From UBA10649 sp963700745 (GTDB lineage Bacteria; Actinomycetota; Actinomycetes; S36-B12): a DNA stretch of 64,000 bases. Positions 27,037 through 36,026 of the stretch are shown in pieces. Within the stretch, counting starts at the first letter, position 1, and every line of letters begins with the position of its first letter. The notes beneath the pieces are model-generated. The model saw only the letters and a list, made by a program, of their open reading frames with translations, made no database searches and was not told the origin of the DNA. Made by a program: the position numbers and the translations under genes. The DNA lies in the NCBI GenBank assembly GCA_963700745.1, contig CAVOYT010000013.1, positions 677,824 to 741,823 of the forward strand, in the 5' to 3' direction.

Positions 27037-27558
27037 CTAGGTGTCAGTCAGTGACGGCTCCACTGGCTCCACCACCGCCGGGTCCCGCTCCCAGCCCTCG
27101 TGCTCGAGCGTCAGGGTCTCGATCGCCACCTCATTGGCATTGGCGTCCAACTCGGGCAGGGCTTGATACCCCGAGACCCAGGCGCGTCGCACGATGTAGG
27201 CCCGGACGAGCTGGCCGGCCTCGTTGTAGAGCTCGATCGCGAGGTCCTTGCGGAAGTCCTTCAGCGATACCTCGTTACCCAGTCCGCGGCCCAGACTCCA
27301 GACCTTGTTCGCCCAGCTCTCGAACTCGACGTCGTGCGTCACTCCGCGCTCGAGGGTGATCGGCTCGTAGGTCGTGCGACCGGGGGCCTTCCGAACGCTC
27401 GACGGGTCATCTCCATCGCGATGCTCGACGACTTCCGTCATTCGTCGCAGCGCACTGATCCGACTGACGCCCGCGACGTATCGACCATCCCACTTCACCC
27501 GGAACTTGAAGTTCTCGTAAGGATCGAATCGGTTCGGGTTGACAGCGAACTGGGGCAT
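27037..27558 (-). CDS. Orphan phage tail tube protein (T4 gp19-like)
   Basis: 173 aa. It opens with the tail-tube pattern (N-x-x-FDPYENFKFRVKWDGRYVAGVS) followed by E-x-ITLERGVTHD, W...V..L and a terminal ETLTLEHEGWERD. This matches the gp19/Hcp-fold family found in phage tails and extracellular contractile injection systems. No sheath, baseplate, spike or AAA gene is within the window. It lies 50 bp behind the RsbU-type phosphatase on the same strand with a strong GGAGGAG site. Tail-tube identity is good; function as a lone protein is unknown. Confidence 0.82.
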   Translation of the reverse strand: MPQFAVNPNRFDPYENFKFRVKWDGRYVAGVSRISALRRMTEVVEHRDGDDPSSVRKAPGRTTYEPITLERGVTHDVEFESWANKVWSLGRGLGNEVSLKDFRKDLAIELYNEAGQLVRAYIVRRAWVSGYQALPELDANANEVAIETLTLEHEGWERDPAVVEPVEPSLTDT

Positions 27559-27608
27559 GACACTCCTCCTCGCGTCTCGGCGGATGCCCCATTATTGCCG
27601 CAGCCGGC

Positions 27609-29258
27609 TCATCCCAGGGCCGAGGCATCTGCGGCGGCAACGCAGCGGATGGCCAGGACGGTGATGTCGTCGGACTGCAGGGCACCGTCGGCGAACGTCT
27701 CCACCTCCGCGAACACCGCATCGACGAGGCTTGCCGAGGTCACGTCGGCGACGGTCTGCAGTCGGGCGATCAGGCGCTCCTCGCCGAGCATCTCGATCGA
27801 TTCGTCCTCCGCCTCGGTGACGCCATCGGTATACAGGAGCAGCCGACTTCCCGGCTCGAGCTGCACCTCACCCGTGCGGTAGGGCAGTCCCGGAACCATG
27901 CCGACGGGCGGGTTGATGGGCTGACGCAGGTACTCGAAGGGCGCATTGCCGATGGACAGCAACGGCGGAGTGTGGCCAGCATCGACGAACCGGAGGCGGT
28001 ACGTCTCGAGGTCGAGCAGGCCGCAGAAGGCCGTCAGGTACTGCCTCGCGGGATTGTGGTCGCAGAGCTGCTCGTTCAGGCTGGCTACCAACACCTCGAG
28101 GTGGTCATCCGGCGGGGCCGACTGACGCGGTTGAGCCCGCAACGCGGCAATGGCTCTGACCATGAACAGTGCGGCCGGCAGGCCCTTTCCGCAGACATCG
28201 GCGACGATGAACAGCAGATGCCGATCGTCAAGGAAGAACAGGTCGTAGAAGTCTCCGCCGACCTGGCGTGCCGGACGCATGCGCCCCGTGCAATCCAGCC
28301 TCGGGTCACCCGCGAACAGCGGTTCCGCGGGCAGGAGGCTGGCCTGAATGCCGCGCGCGAAGTCCATCTCGCGGCGCGCCTGCTCCGTGGCCATCAGCTG
28401 GCGCATGCGGTTGATCGTCAAGGTGTCGCTGCGCCGCATGCGCTCGGCCTGCGCCGACATCAGGTTGCGGGCGACCCTCGGTATGGCGATGACCCGGTTG
28501 AGGAAGGTGTCCTCGTCGATGACAAGCAGCCGGGTGCCGCTTTGCGCGTAGACGTGCGCGGACACCGGTTGCTCGTCGATCACGGACATCTCCCCCACGC
28601 ATTCACCCGCCGTGACCTGGATGAACTCGTCGTCCTCGGGCCGGTCGAGGTAGACGCGCAGCTCCCCCTCGACCACCAGAAGGACCGACTGGTTCGCGTC
28701 TCCGCGCTCGAGCAGCGCAATGTCATCGGCGAAGTCCTGGATCGTCAGTACCCCCAGCGCCTCGTCGACCACGGCGTCATCCACCTGACGGAAGATGCCC
28801 ACCTCGCGAAGGCCGTCGAGGCGCTCGGCAGCCTGGGCTTGCTGATCCAGCGCGAACGTGAGGGTGAGCCGGTTTCGGCCGTCGCGGTACTCATACCAGC
28901 GGTCGTCGCTGAACTCAGTGATGAGGCGGAGGCCGCGCCCTCCCAGTTGGAGTTCGGCAAGCGTGGCCGGCGTCTCGGCAACTTCGAACTCGAGCGGATC
29001 GAACGGCGCGCACCCATCGATCACGTCAAGGCGCAACTGCCGGTCATCGACCTCAACCGACCACTGCGCCGGCTGGCCCTCGCCGGATGCGCTCCCGTAC
29101 TTGACGAGGTTCGTTGCCAGTTCCTCGACGCACACTTCGAGGCGGTAGCGATCTCGGTCACTGAACCCGAAGTCGGATCCGAGGTCCTGGCACCAGCGGC
29201 TCGTCGCCGTGACCAACGGCGGCCCGACCAGCCCCGTCAGGACGCGTCGCTGGATCAC
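27609..29258 (-). CDS. RsbU-type phosphatase with RsbW-like and cNMP domains
   Basis: About 549 aa. Residues ~1-140 form an anti-sigma kinase-like HATPase (EVCVEELATNLVKYG; GGRGLRLI). Residues ~150-290 form a cyclic-nucleotide-binding domain. Residues ~320-545 form a SpoIIE/PP2C phosphatase with RQVGGDFYD, VADVCGKGLPAALF, YTDGVTEAED and SDDITVLAI, so all metal-binding Asp are present. It should dephosphorylate the STAS protein encoded just upstream. Start is uncertain: GTG 29258 follows GGGAGGA; longer TTG starts exist. The two halves may oppose each other (kinase and phosphatase). Confidence 0.88.
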   Translation of the reverse strand: MIQRRVLTGLVGPPLVTATSRWCQDLGSDFGFSDRDRYRLEVCVEELATNLVKYGSASGEGQPAQWSVEVDDRQLRLDVIDGCAPFDPLEFEVAETPATLAELQLGGRGLRLITEFSDDRWYEYRDGRNRLTLTFALDQQAQAAERLDGLREVGIFRQVDDAVVDEALGVLTIQDFADDIALLERGDANQSVLLVVEGELRVYLDRPEDDEFIQVTAGECVGEMSVIDEQPVSAHVYAQSGTRLLVIDEDTFLNRVIAIPRVARNLMSAQAERMRRSDTLTINRMRQLMATEQARREMDFARGIQASLLPAEPLFAGDPRLDCTGRMRPARQVGGDFYDLFFLDDRHLLFIVADVCGKGLPAALFMVRAIAALRAQPRQSAPPDDHLEVLVASLNEQLCDHNPARQYLTAFCGLLDLETYRLRFVDAGHTPPLLSIGNAPFEYLRQPINPPVGMVPGLPYRTGEVQLEPGSRLLLYTDGVTEAEDESIEMLGEERLIARLQTVADVTSASLVDAVFAEVETFADGALQSDDITVLAIRCVAAADASALG

Positions 29259-29336
29259 CGTCGGTCCTCCCCTGCTGGCGCGAATCAAGGCGACCCCTCC
29301 CATCGGGATCCTGGGCGTGCCCGTCGATGCCAACCG

Positions 29337-29666
29337 TCAGAACAGCAGAGCTGCCTCGTCGGCTGTGTCCCGAACGGGAATGAGCTGGTCGATGCCCGTG
29401 GTCTTCAGAAAGCTCGTCGTGATCTCATCCGGGCTGACGAGCACGAGTTTCCCGCCCAGCTTCTCCTGATCCTGCGACGCCGCCACCAGCATGCGGATTC
29501 CGAGGGATGCGAGGAACGGCACCGCACTCAGGTCGACGATGACGTTCGGCTCAGCAGTCGCCGCCGCATGGAAGTCGTCCTCGACGGCCTTGACACCGTC
29601 AGCATCCATGCGTCCGTCGAGGGTGACACGACGGATGGACCCGACCTGATCGACTGATACGGACAT
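29337..29666 (-). CDS. STAS-domain anti-sigma factor antagonist
   Basis: 109 aa, the usual SpoIIAA/RsbV length. The phosphorylatable serine is Ser54 in FLASLGIRMLV. The start has a GGAGACGAG site. Immediately downstream is the RsbU/RsbW-like protein, so the two form a partner-switching pair. No sigma factor gene is adjacent. Confidence 0.92.
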   Translation of the reverse strand: MSVSVDQVGSIRRVTLDGRMDADGVKAVEDDFHAAATAEPNVIVDLSAVPFLASLGIRMLVAASQDQEKLGGKLVLVSPDEITTSFLKTTGIDQLIPVRDTADEAALLF

Positions 29667-29720
29667 GGCTCGTCTCCTGTCTCCTTGATGCCTGGCGTCC
29701 CCTGACGCGGCACGGCCGGT

Positions 29721-29757
29721 GTCAGTGGCTCAACCCTCTCGGCGTTGAGCCTGCTGA
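29721..29757 (-). promoter_or_regulatory. Stem-loop in the STAS operon leader
   Basis: GTCAG, GGCTCAAC, a 9-nt loop, GTTGAGCC and CTGAC form an interrupted 13-bp stem about 55-90 bases before the STAS start. It may be a 5'-UTR structure or the end of a preceding transcript. No U-tract. Confidence 0.35.
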
Positions 29758-29910
29758 CCAACAACGGCGGTCCAGTCCAAGCGCTTCGCGCGATCCTACG
29801 GGACCGTCGTCGTCGACTCGTGGTCTTTCCGAGGAATGTTTCGTGACGTCGCCGGCCGCTGGAGCACTCCCAACGAGCGCCTAGGTCAAGCCCGAAGATG
29901 GGACGAGTCC

Positions 29911-31107
29911 CTAGCTCGGCGGCGCGCTTGGTTCGGGTGTCCCCTCCCGCTCCGCGGCCTTGGCGAAGCTGTTGGCCACAAGCACATCCGTCGACGAGTG
30001 CAGGATGATGCTCAACGCGATCGTTGCCGCCACTAGGTGGAAGATCACGTCGCTGCTGCTCATGCCTGCTTCGAGCACGAGCAGCCCGTAGACGACCGAG
30101 GCGAAACCCTTGGGGCCGAACCATGCGGCGGCCGCCTGCTCCCGGCGCGTGAGACCGGATCTCCACAAGGACAACGCGATCGCGATGGGGCGGGCGACGA
30201 GCACGGCCGCGATGACGAAGATCCATCCCGAGAAGGGGATCTCCGAAAGGAACTGCGGGGAGATGAGTGCGCCGAACACGAGGAGGGCCGCGAGCTTGAG
30301 CAGTTCGGAAACCAGCTCGCCGACCGGCTCGAACGACGCCTTCTGCATCGGCCCCATCGTCGCGATGGTGATGCCTGCCGCGAATGCTGCGAGGTAGAGA
30401 TTCGCGTGGGTCACCGAGGCGATCGCGAAGACGAGGAGCCCGATGGCCACGCCGTTGAGCGGCTTGTAGACGTGGACGGCGTCGAAGAAGCGCGATCGCT
30501 CAAGCCGAATGGCGACCCACGGTACGGCCACCCCCAGAGCGATCCCCGAGACGAGTTCCAGGACGAGTACCGGGAACTCGACCTCCCCTGACGACGCGAG
30601 GGCAAGGAAGATGACCACGAACGGGAGAGCCAGACCGTCATTGAGCCCGGACTCGACGTTCAGCAGGTGCCGCAACCGGTAGGGAACCCGATTGTTCCCG
30701 ACGAGGGCAGCGGCGAAGACCGGATCGGTGGGGGCAAGGATCGCGCCGATGAGGAACGCCTCCGGCCAGGACAGCCCGACGAGCCAATAGGCAAGGACGG
30801 CCGTGACGATCATGGTCAGGGGCATGCCGAGAAGCAGTGCTCGCCCTGGCAGTCGCCACGCCTTGCGCAGGTCCTGCCAGCCGACCTTCTGCCCATCGGT
30901 GAACAGCACGGCAAAGAGCGCCAGCGAGGCGAGTCCGGACACGAGCGGGTCGTCGGGGGCGAAGTCGAGGACGCCTAGCACTCCTGCCCCAAGGACGAAG
31001 CCGCCGACCAGGAACAGGACCGCGGTGGACAGGATCGTGCGGTGGGCGATGCCCGATAGCAGGACCCCGATCAGCAGCAGGACGCTGAACGCGAGAAGCA
31101 GGGTCAC
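29911..31107 (-). CDS. CPA1/NhaP-type cation:proton antiporter
   Basis: About 398 aa and about twelve helices. Conserved features are GAILAPTDPVFAAALV and NVESGLNDGLALPFV, whose Asp residues form the ion-binding site of Na+(K+)/H+ exchangers. The GTG at 31107 follows GATACT by exactly six bases, so a leaderless start is chosen over the longer frame to 31200. It would export monovalent cations in exchange for protons. Confidence 0.9.
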   Translation of the reverse strand: MTLLLAFSVLLLIGVLLSGIAHRTILSTAVLFLVGGFVLGAGVLGVLDFAPDDPLVSGLASLALFAVLFTDGQKVGWQDLRKAWRLPGRALLLGMPLTMIVTAVLAYWLVGLSWPEAFLIGAILAPTDPVFAAALVGNNRVPYRLRHLLNVESGLNDGLALPFVVIFLALASSGEVEFPVLVLELVSGIALGVAVPWVAIRLERSRFFDAVHVYKPLNGVAIGLLVFAIASVTHANLYLAAFAAGITIATMGPMQKASFEPVGELVSELLKLAALLVFGALISPQFLSEIPFSGWIFVIAAVLVARPIAIALSLWRSGLTRREQAAAAWFGPKGFASVVYGLLVLEAGMSSSDVIFHLVAATIALSIILHSSTDVLVANSFAKAAEREGTPEPSAPPS

Positions 31108-31159
31108 GGGGCAAGTATCGACCTCGCGGTACGGTGACGTTTCGCGCGGGAGGAGGAAC

Positions 31160-31765
31160 GTGAATCGACACGAGGCCGCCTCGCTGCTCGGGGTCCGCAC
31201 CGATGCAGATCCCGAGGCCGTACGGCACGCCTGGCGGATGTGGGCACGGATGGCCCACCCCGACGCCGGCGGCGACCCGGATCACTTCTCCCGACTCGAT
31301 CACGCCCGGCGCACGCTCCTCAGCTCTCCGCCCGTCGTGGGCGCCGCGCACGAGCGCCGTCCCGAATCGCCGCAGGCGCAGCCTCGGGAGCCCTTCAGCG
31401 CTCTGGTCACTCGGCCGACCCACATTCCTGCGTTGATTCTCACCGGGTTGGGAGTCGTGCTCCTGGCCTTGATCCCCGGTCTCGTCTCCGCTCCACTCGC
31501 GCTTGCGGCGCTCCCAGCCTCCGTTGCGGCGGCGGCCTGGGCAGTGTGGGCGACGCGCGAGACGCTCCACGCTCGAGCCGACACCGGCCACCGCATTGCG
31601 GCGTTGACGATGGTGTGGCTGCCGGTGGCCACAGTTCAGGTGCTGATCTCGTGGCTGGCCGGGTCCAGCCTCGTCCCGGTGCTGCCGCTCCTCGCTGTCC
31701 CCCTGGTGGTGGCCGTCTCAGCCATCAACCCCGGCGCCGGCCTGTGGCGTCCCGTCGGCGGTTGA
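31160..31765 (+). CDS. J-domain membrane protein
   Basis: 201 aa. Residues 1-60 are a short DnaJ domain with the HPD tripeptide (MAHPDAGGD). Residues ~90-195 hold four predicted helices. Membrane-tethered J proteins recruit DnaK to membrane clients. A GGAGGAGG site precedes the GTG start. It is divergent from the antiporter gene. Confidence 0.82.
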   Translation: MNRHEAASLLGVRTDADPEAVRHAWRMWARMAHPDAGGDPDHFSRLDHARRTLLSSPPVVGAAHERRPESPQAQPREPFSALVTRPTHIPALILTGLGVVLLALIPGLVSAPLALAALPASVAAAAWAVWATRETLHARADTGHRIAALTMVWLPVATVQVLISWLAGSSLVPVLPLLAVPLVVAVSAINPGAGLWRPVGG

Positions 31766-31785
31766 CGGGCGGGGCGATCAGCGCG

Positions 31786-32456
31786 TCATTGTGCGCTGCC
31801 GGGCGACTCAGGCTTGGTCGCCAGGTAGCGATGGACGCTGCCCCACCCGCCGACCTCGTCGTCCTGAACGTGTAGCCCGGCGCCCGCCAGCGTGGCCGGG
31901 ACGTCGCGGATGAGATCGCCCAAGGGTTTCCAGAACCGGTCGACGAGGGCAGTGCCCAGCCCGTTGCCGTCGCTCGGGTAGTTGATGTCGATCAGCACGA
32001 GGCGGCCTCCGGGCCTGAGCACTCGCGCCAGCTCGGCCGCGGCCGCGGCAGCGTCGGGATAGCCGGTGAAGGCCATGGTGTTCACCACGGTGTCGAAGGT
32101 GGCGTCAGCGTATGGCAGCGCCTCGACGGTTCCCTGCCGCAGGTCTGCCCGCTACCCCGGCGCGGGTCAGGTTGCGCTGCGCGACGGCGACGAGTGCCGG
32201 GTTGAGGTCGATCCCGTCAGTCTCGAATCGACCGGCGTACTGCGTGAGCAGCCAGCCGGTTCCGAAGGAGACCTCCAGACACTCTGGGTCCCTGGATCGC
32301 CGGGAGGGCCTGCCTGAGCCATCGTCGCCAGAACGGGGCCGCCTTGACGGCGACGTCGTATGCGCGCGCGAAGCGTGTGTAGAGCCGGTCGTTCGCCACC
32401 GTGTACGCCCGTGGGTCGACCGGCTCAGCCGAGTACCGTCGTTCATCCGGCGCCAC
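31786..32456 (-). CDS. SAM-dependent class I methyltransferase, two frame breaks
   Basis: About 222 aa after correction. Motif I is LEVSFGTGWLL, motif II ends GIDLNPALV, and motifs IV-V are in ATFDTVVNTMAFTGYPD and RVLRPGGRLVLIDI. Frames shift by +1 near 32290 and near 32150. The ubiE/methyltransferase-11-like pattern suggests a small-molecule substrate. GTG start at 32456 is provisional. Confidence 0.75.
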
Positions 32457-32523
32457 GCCACGATGTTCTCACGCTCGGTATTGGGCACGACCGACGATCG
32501 CGGACGATCGCCAGCCCTGGCGT

Positions 32524-33093
32524 CTAAGCCGGCCTCACGCAGCCTAGGCTTTCGTAGAACTCGGAAGGGGATTCGACCCTTCCTCCGAAGGCCGCGACGA
32601 AGTCCTCTGGCTGCGCAGTCGCCGGATACTCGAGCGGGAGCCCGTCTTCATCAAAGTTCACGTACACCAGGTAGTTCGATCCCCTGACGTTGACTTGTTC
32701 GTCAAAGTACTGCCAGTCGACCGCTCGAAACTGCGGGCAGAAGGCCTTGAACGCCTGCTCGGCGGCAGCCATGTCGGGATGAAAGTCCACAACGTACGCG
32801 TCACACGTGATCCGCGTCCCCACCTCGATCGAACCCCCACCGTCGGGGAGATCGACGATCACGGGTTCGGTGGAAGGAGGACTCCCGTCCTCCTTGCACG
32901 GGAAGCTGTTGGACGCGAGACCGTCGACGACGCTCTCCGCAGAGGTGAACCCAGAGTCGCTGATCGGAGCGGTGGACTCCGAGGCACTACTCGGAGCGGT
33001 GGACTCGCTGGCGCTGGAGCCACCGCACCCCGTCAGGGCCATGCATCCCACGACACCGCAGGCAGCCCACGCGCGCCACGTCCGACCCCTCAT
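32524..33093 (-). CDS. Lipoprotein, unknown
   Basis: 189 aa. The lipobox is LTGC (near residue 19) after a short signal peptide, followed by a Ser/Glu/Thr-rich linker in which a short SASESTAP unit occurs twice. The globular part has four Cys. A GGGGG site precedes the ATG. Anchored to the outer face of the membrane; function unknown. Confidence 0.75.
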   Translation of the reverse strand: MRGRTWRAWAACGVVGCMALTGCGGSSASESTAPSSASESTAPISDSGFTSAESVVDGLASNSFPCKEDGSPPSTEPVIVDLPDGGGSIEVGTRITCDAYVVDFHPDMAAAEQAFKAFCPQFRAVDWQYFDEQVNVRGSNYLVYVNFDEDGLPLEYPATAQPEDFVAAFGGRVESPSEFYESLGCVRPA

Positions 33094-33341
33094 GACGCCC
33101 CCTGAATCTCGGATTGTTGACCTATGGCCACTATGCAAGCCCTTTCGAACACCTGAAGGGAACTTATGCAGCACGACCGGCGACGGTTCTCACGGTCGAC
33201 CCGACGACGGTCCCTCGGACTGGCACACCCGGTTGTGCCTCCGCTGCTGCGCCCTGGCCCTCAAGGGTGCAGCCGATCCTCCCAGGGCGATGTTCTAGAG
33301 GCCGTCAGACAGCGGTCGGCCAGCGCCGGCCGTCGGCCGAG

Positions 33342-34271
33342 TCAGGAGGCGGTCAGAGTGACCGTCTGGCACGCGTAGTGTCCGTTCGAGAAGTCGAAGC
33401 ACATCTCCGATACGCCAGTGGACTTGCCCTGCGCTGTCGCACCCAAACCGCCTTGAGGCAGGGTAGTGGGAGAGACCTCGATGACACTGGCATCGGAGGA
33501 CGTGATGGCTGTGACGTTGACATCGCCGCAGGGCATGCTGGCTTCGCCGTACACACTGGCGTCGTAATAGAGGCAACTCCCCGCGTGGTACCTGTCGATG
33601 ATGGGCGCGGTGCTTGTCGCCTGCGTTTCGACCATGTACTGGCTGCATGTCACGGTGTCATCGCGCCAGGTGGTGCACACTTCGGATTCTCCGATCCCCA
33701 CCATCATCGTCATCATGTGACTGGTGAGAATCGGCGCACTCGATTCAGGCGGGGTCGTAGCCCTTTCGACAGCTGGTCCGATGTACACAACCTCCGGGTT
33801 GGACGACGTCTGAGACTGCACGCCGACGAACACCGAGTCATGTTCCGTGGAGTCCAGAATGAAGTACTGACCCAGCAGTTTCACTTGGCCCCCCGTCGTT
33901 GGAGTGGTGGGCACCACGACGGTCCATCCGGTCTTCTTGGTGTACTTCAGGCGTAGTTGCGGCGGGCTGAGCTTCAGCACGGCCATGGTCGCGCTGCAGG
34001 AAGCCTTACGCTGCGCGCCCCTCCGTACCGAGGCCGTCGCGTATCGCGCTCGACCAGCGCCTGTCCCGTCGTCCGTGATCGTCCAGCACACGGGAGTGGA
34101 TCTTGCGCCACGGCCCGCGTACTTGTTAAGCGCTTTCGCGATGGCTACGCGATCCGCCAGGCTGATCGACGTGCCCGCCGCATCCGCCGGGGACGCGCCC
34201 CCGGCAATGAGCAAACCAGAAGTGGCAACGGCGGCGGCTGCGGCACTCGCGAGGATCTTCCGCACGTTCAT
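33342..34271 (-). CDS. Secreted protein, unknown
   Basis: 309 aa. The signal peptide is residues 1-31 (AAAAAVATSGLLIAGG, then ADA-A). The mature protein has an N-terminal helical part (SLADRVAIAKALNKY) and beta-rich middle with many Thr and seven Cys. The start at 34271 removes an unconserved extension. No family recognised. It lies 330 bp from tRNA-Pro with the lipoprotein gene downstream in the same direction. Confidence 0.7.
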   Translation of the reverse strand: MNVRKILASAAAAAVATSGLLIAGGASPADAAGTSISLADRVAIAKALNKYAGRGARSTPVCWTITDDGTGAGRARYATASVRRGAQRKASCSATMAVLKLSPPQLRLKYTKKTGWTVVVPTTPTTGGQVKLLGQYFILDSTEHDSVFVGVQSQTSSNPEVVYIGPAVERATTPPESSAPILTSHMMTMMVGIGESEVCTTWRDDTVTCSQYMVETQATSTAPIIDRYHAGSCLYYDASVYGEASMPCGDVNVTAITSSDASVIEVSPTTLPQGGLGATAQGKSTGVSEMCFDFSNGHYACQTVTLTAS

Positions 34272-34563
34272 GTGAACCCCCCAAATTCCCGAGCGGCCCA
34301 CGCAGGGCCCGCATCGCATGAGAATCAAGGTAGACCGACCCCAAGGCTGTGTCTCGGGGAGCCTGCCCCGGATTCCCGGAATCGGCGTGTTGGGGACACC
34401 TGATCTGGACGATGACTCGTCCCGGCCCGGTGCTCGCGTCGCTCATGGAACTCATGCCTGGAACCGAAGTCGACGGAGCCCCATGGATGTCATTCCCCTG
34501 AGGGCGCGGTTTCAAGCCAACTGACGCAAGAACTGACGCACCCGCCCCCCGACATGAGTCATC
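34272..34563. other. Intergenic region 3' of tRNA-Pro
   Basis: No gene is supported. It contains a tandem 12-bp repeat, AACTGACGCAAG then AACTGACGCACC (34519-34542), which resembles paired arm-type integrase sites near a tRNA 3' end. No integrase or duplicate tRNA tail was found. Confidence 0.4.
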
Positions 34564-34592
34564 CCCCCGTAGATGGCGAGATCTACGAGGGG
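34564..34592 (-). terminator. Terminator-like hairpin after tRNA-Pro
   Basis: CGTAGAT and ATCTACG pair around a 6-nt loop, extended by a C4/G4 pair with a one-base bulge, about ten bases past the tRNA 3' end. Confidence 0.5.
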
Positions 34593-34600
34593 ATTCCCCG

Positions 34601-34674
<74 letters not shown>

Positions 34675-34787
34675 AAACCCCGATTTGTGAGGCAGACGGA
34701 GCCTACACGGAGGTCGAGGTTGTCCAGCACGCCGTCCCCGCGCTGGTGCATCAGGCAACAAGGCGCGCGTCGCCGTAGATTCGGGGC

Positions 34788-36023
34788 GTGAAGGTTGGGC
34801 GCACCATCGGCATCGTTCTGCTGGCCTGCGCTACGTCGGCCGCGATGATCGCGATCGCGATGATCGGTGCCAGCATCGTCGGCGAGCGAGAGACCCAGAC
34901 GGCGCTCGACCCCTTCTACGCCACGCCCGATCCGATTCCCCAGGAACTCGGCACCGTCGTCCGGCGGGAGCCGATGGATATCGACGTGCCCGGCGGCAGC
35001 GCTCAGCGGATCCTCTACGTGTCCGAGCGCCCGGACGGTTCGCGAGCGGTCTCCGGCGGCATGATCTTCATCCCGGACGCACCTGCACCCGACGGCGACC
35101 GGCCCGTCGTGGCGTGGGAGCACGGCACGCTCGGGATGGGCGAGGCGTGCGTGCCCTCTCGGTCGACGGATCCCATGGCAGACATGACCACGTGGATCGG
35201 CCCGATGATGGACCTGGGCTGGGTCGTGGTGGCCACGGACTACGTCGGCCTCGGCACGACGGGTCCCAACCAGTACCTGATCGCCCAGTCCGAGGTCCGT
35301 GACGTCGTGAACGCGGTGCGGGCGGCCCGGAGCCTGCCCGAGGCCCAAGCCGGGAATCGCTACGTCACGTGGGGCCACTCCCAGGGGGGCCACTCCTCGA
35401 TCTGGACCGGGCACCTCGGGTCGGAGTACGCCCCCGAGCTGGAACTGCTCGGTGTGGCCGCAGCAGCACCGGCGCTGAACCTGCCAGAGATCGCCTCGGC
35501 GCAGTGGGACACCGTCGTCGGCTGGGTCATCGGGTCGGACCTCATCGAGTCCTGGCCCACGTACTACCCCCAGCTGCCCATCGACTCCATCCTCACCAGT
35601 GAAGGAGCCGACGCCAGCGCGCGCCTGTCGGCCGAGTGCATCAAGCAGTCCGGACTCGAGGCCCTCGCCCGAGAGAAGCTCGGCCAGCGGTTCTTCTCCT
35701 CCGATCCCCTGGATCAGCCTGCCTGGAAGACGTCCCTGGAGGACCAGACACCTGCGCCGCTCCCCGCCACCATGCCGGTCTTCATCGCGCAGGGGACGGC
35801 AGACGAAGTGGTCCTGCCGTGGCCCAACGCGATGGTCCAGGAGTCCTGGTGCGCGGCCGGATCCACCATCAGCGTGCTGTGGATGGGCGGGGTGAACCAT
35901 CAGGATGCGGCCAAGGTAGGAGGACCGGCGGCGGTGGAGTGGATCGCCGACCGCTTCGCCGGACGTCCGGCGTCGCGCACCTGCGATGTGCCGCCACCGG
36001 TCGCCCCGAGACCACCTGCCTGA
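34788..36023 (+). CDS. Secreted lipase-like alpha/beta hydrolase
   Basis: 411 aa. An N-terminal helix (GIVLLACATSAAMIAIAMIG) acts as signal or anchor. GHSQGGHSS is the nucleophile elbow; the late GTADEVV and GGVNHQD supply the Asp and His of the triad. The layout (WEHGTLG early, DYVGLG oxyanion region) matches the secretory lipase (LIP) family. TAGATT lies six bases before the GTG, so the transcript is probably leaderless. Confidence 0.85.
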   Translation: MKVGRTIGIVLLACATSAAMIAIAMIGASIVGERETQTALDPFYATPDPIPQELGTVVRREPMDIDVPGGSAQRILYVSERPDGSRAVSGGMIFIPDAPAPDGDRPVVAWEHGTLGMGEACVPSRSTDPMADMTTWIGPMMDLGWVVVATDYVGLGTTGPNQYLIAQSEVRDVVNAVRAARSLPEAQAGNRYVTWGHSQGGHSSIWTGHLGSEYAPELELLGVAAAAPALNLPEIASAQWDTVVGWVIGSDLIESWPTYYPQLPIDSILTSEGADASARLSAECIKQSGLEALAREKLGQRFFSSDPLDQPAWKTSLEDQTPAPLPATMPVFIAQGTADEVVLPWPNAMVQESWCAAGSTISVLWMGGVNHQDAAKVGGPAAVEWIADRFAGRPASRTCDVPPPVAPRPPA

Positions 36024-36026
36024 CCG

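Noticed and set aside
26996..27040. 14-codon GTG frame with two Cys
   Set aside because: No ribosome site or -10 box at the right spacing, and no support beyond its being open.
27037..27558. Prophage call based on the tail tube gene
   Set aside because: No other phage structural, lysis or integration gene surrounds it, and neighbours are ordinary chromosomal genes.
27972..29657. 561-aa plus-strand frame
   Set aside because: It is antisense to the RsbU and STAS genes, has no domain signature and is a by-product of high GC.
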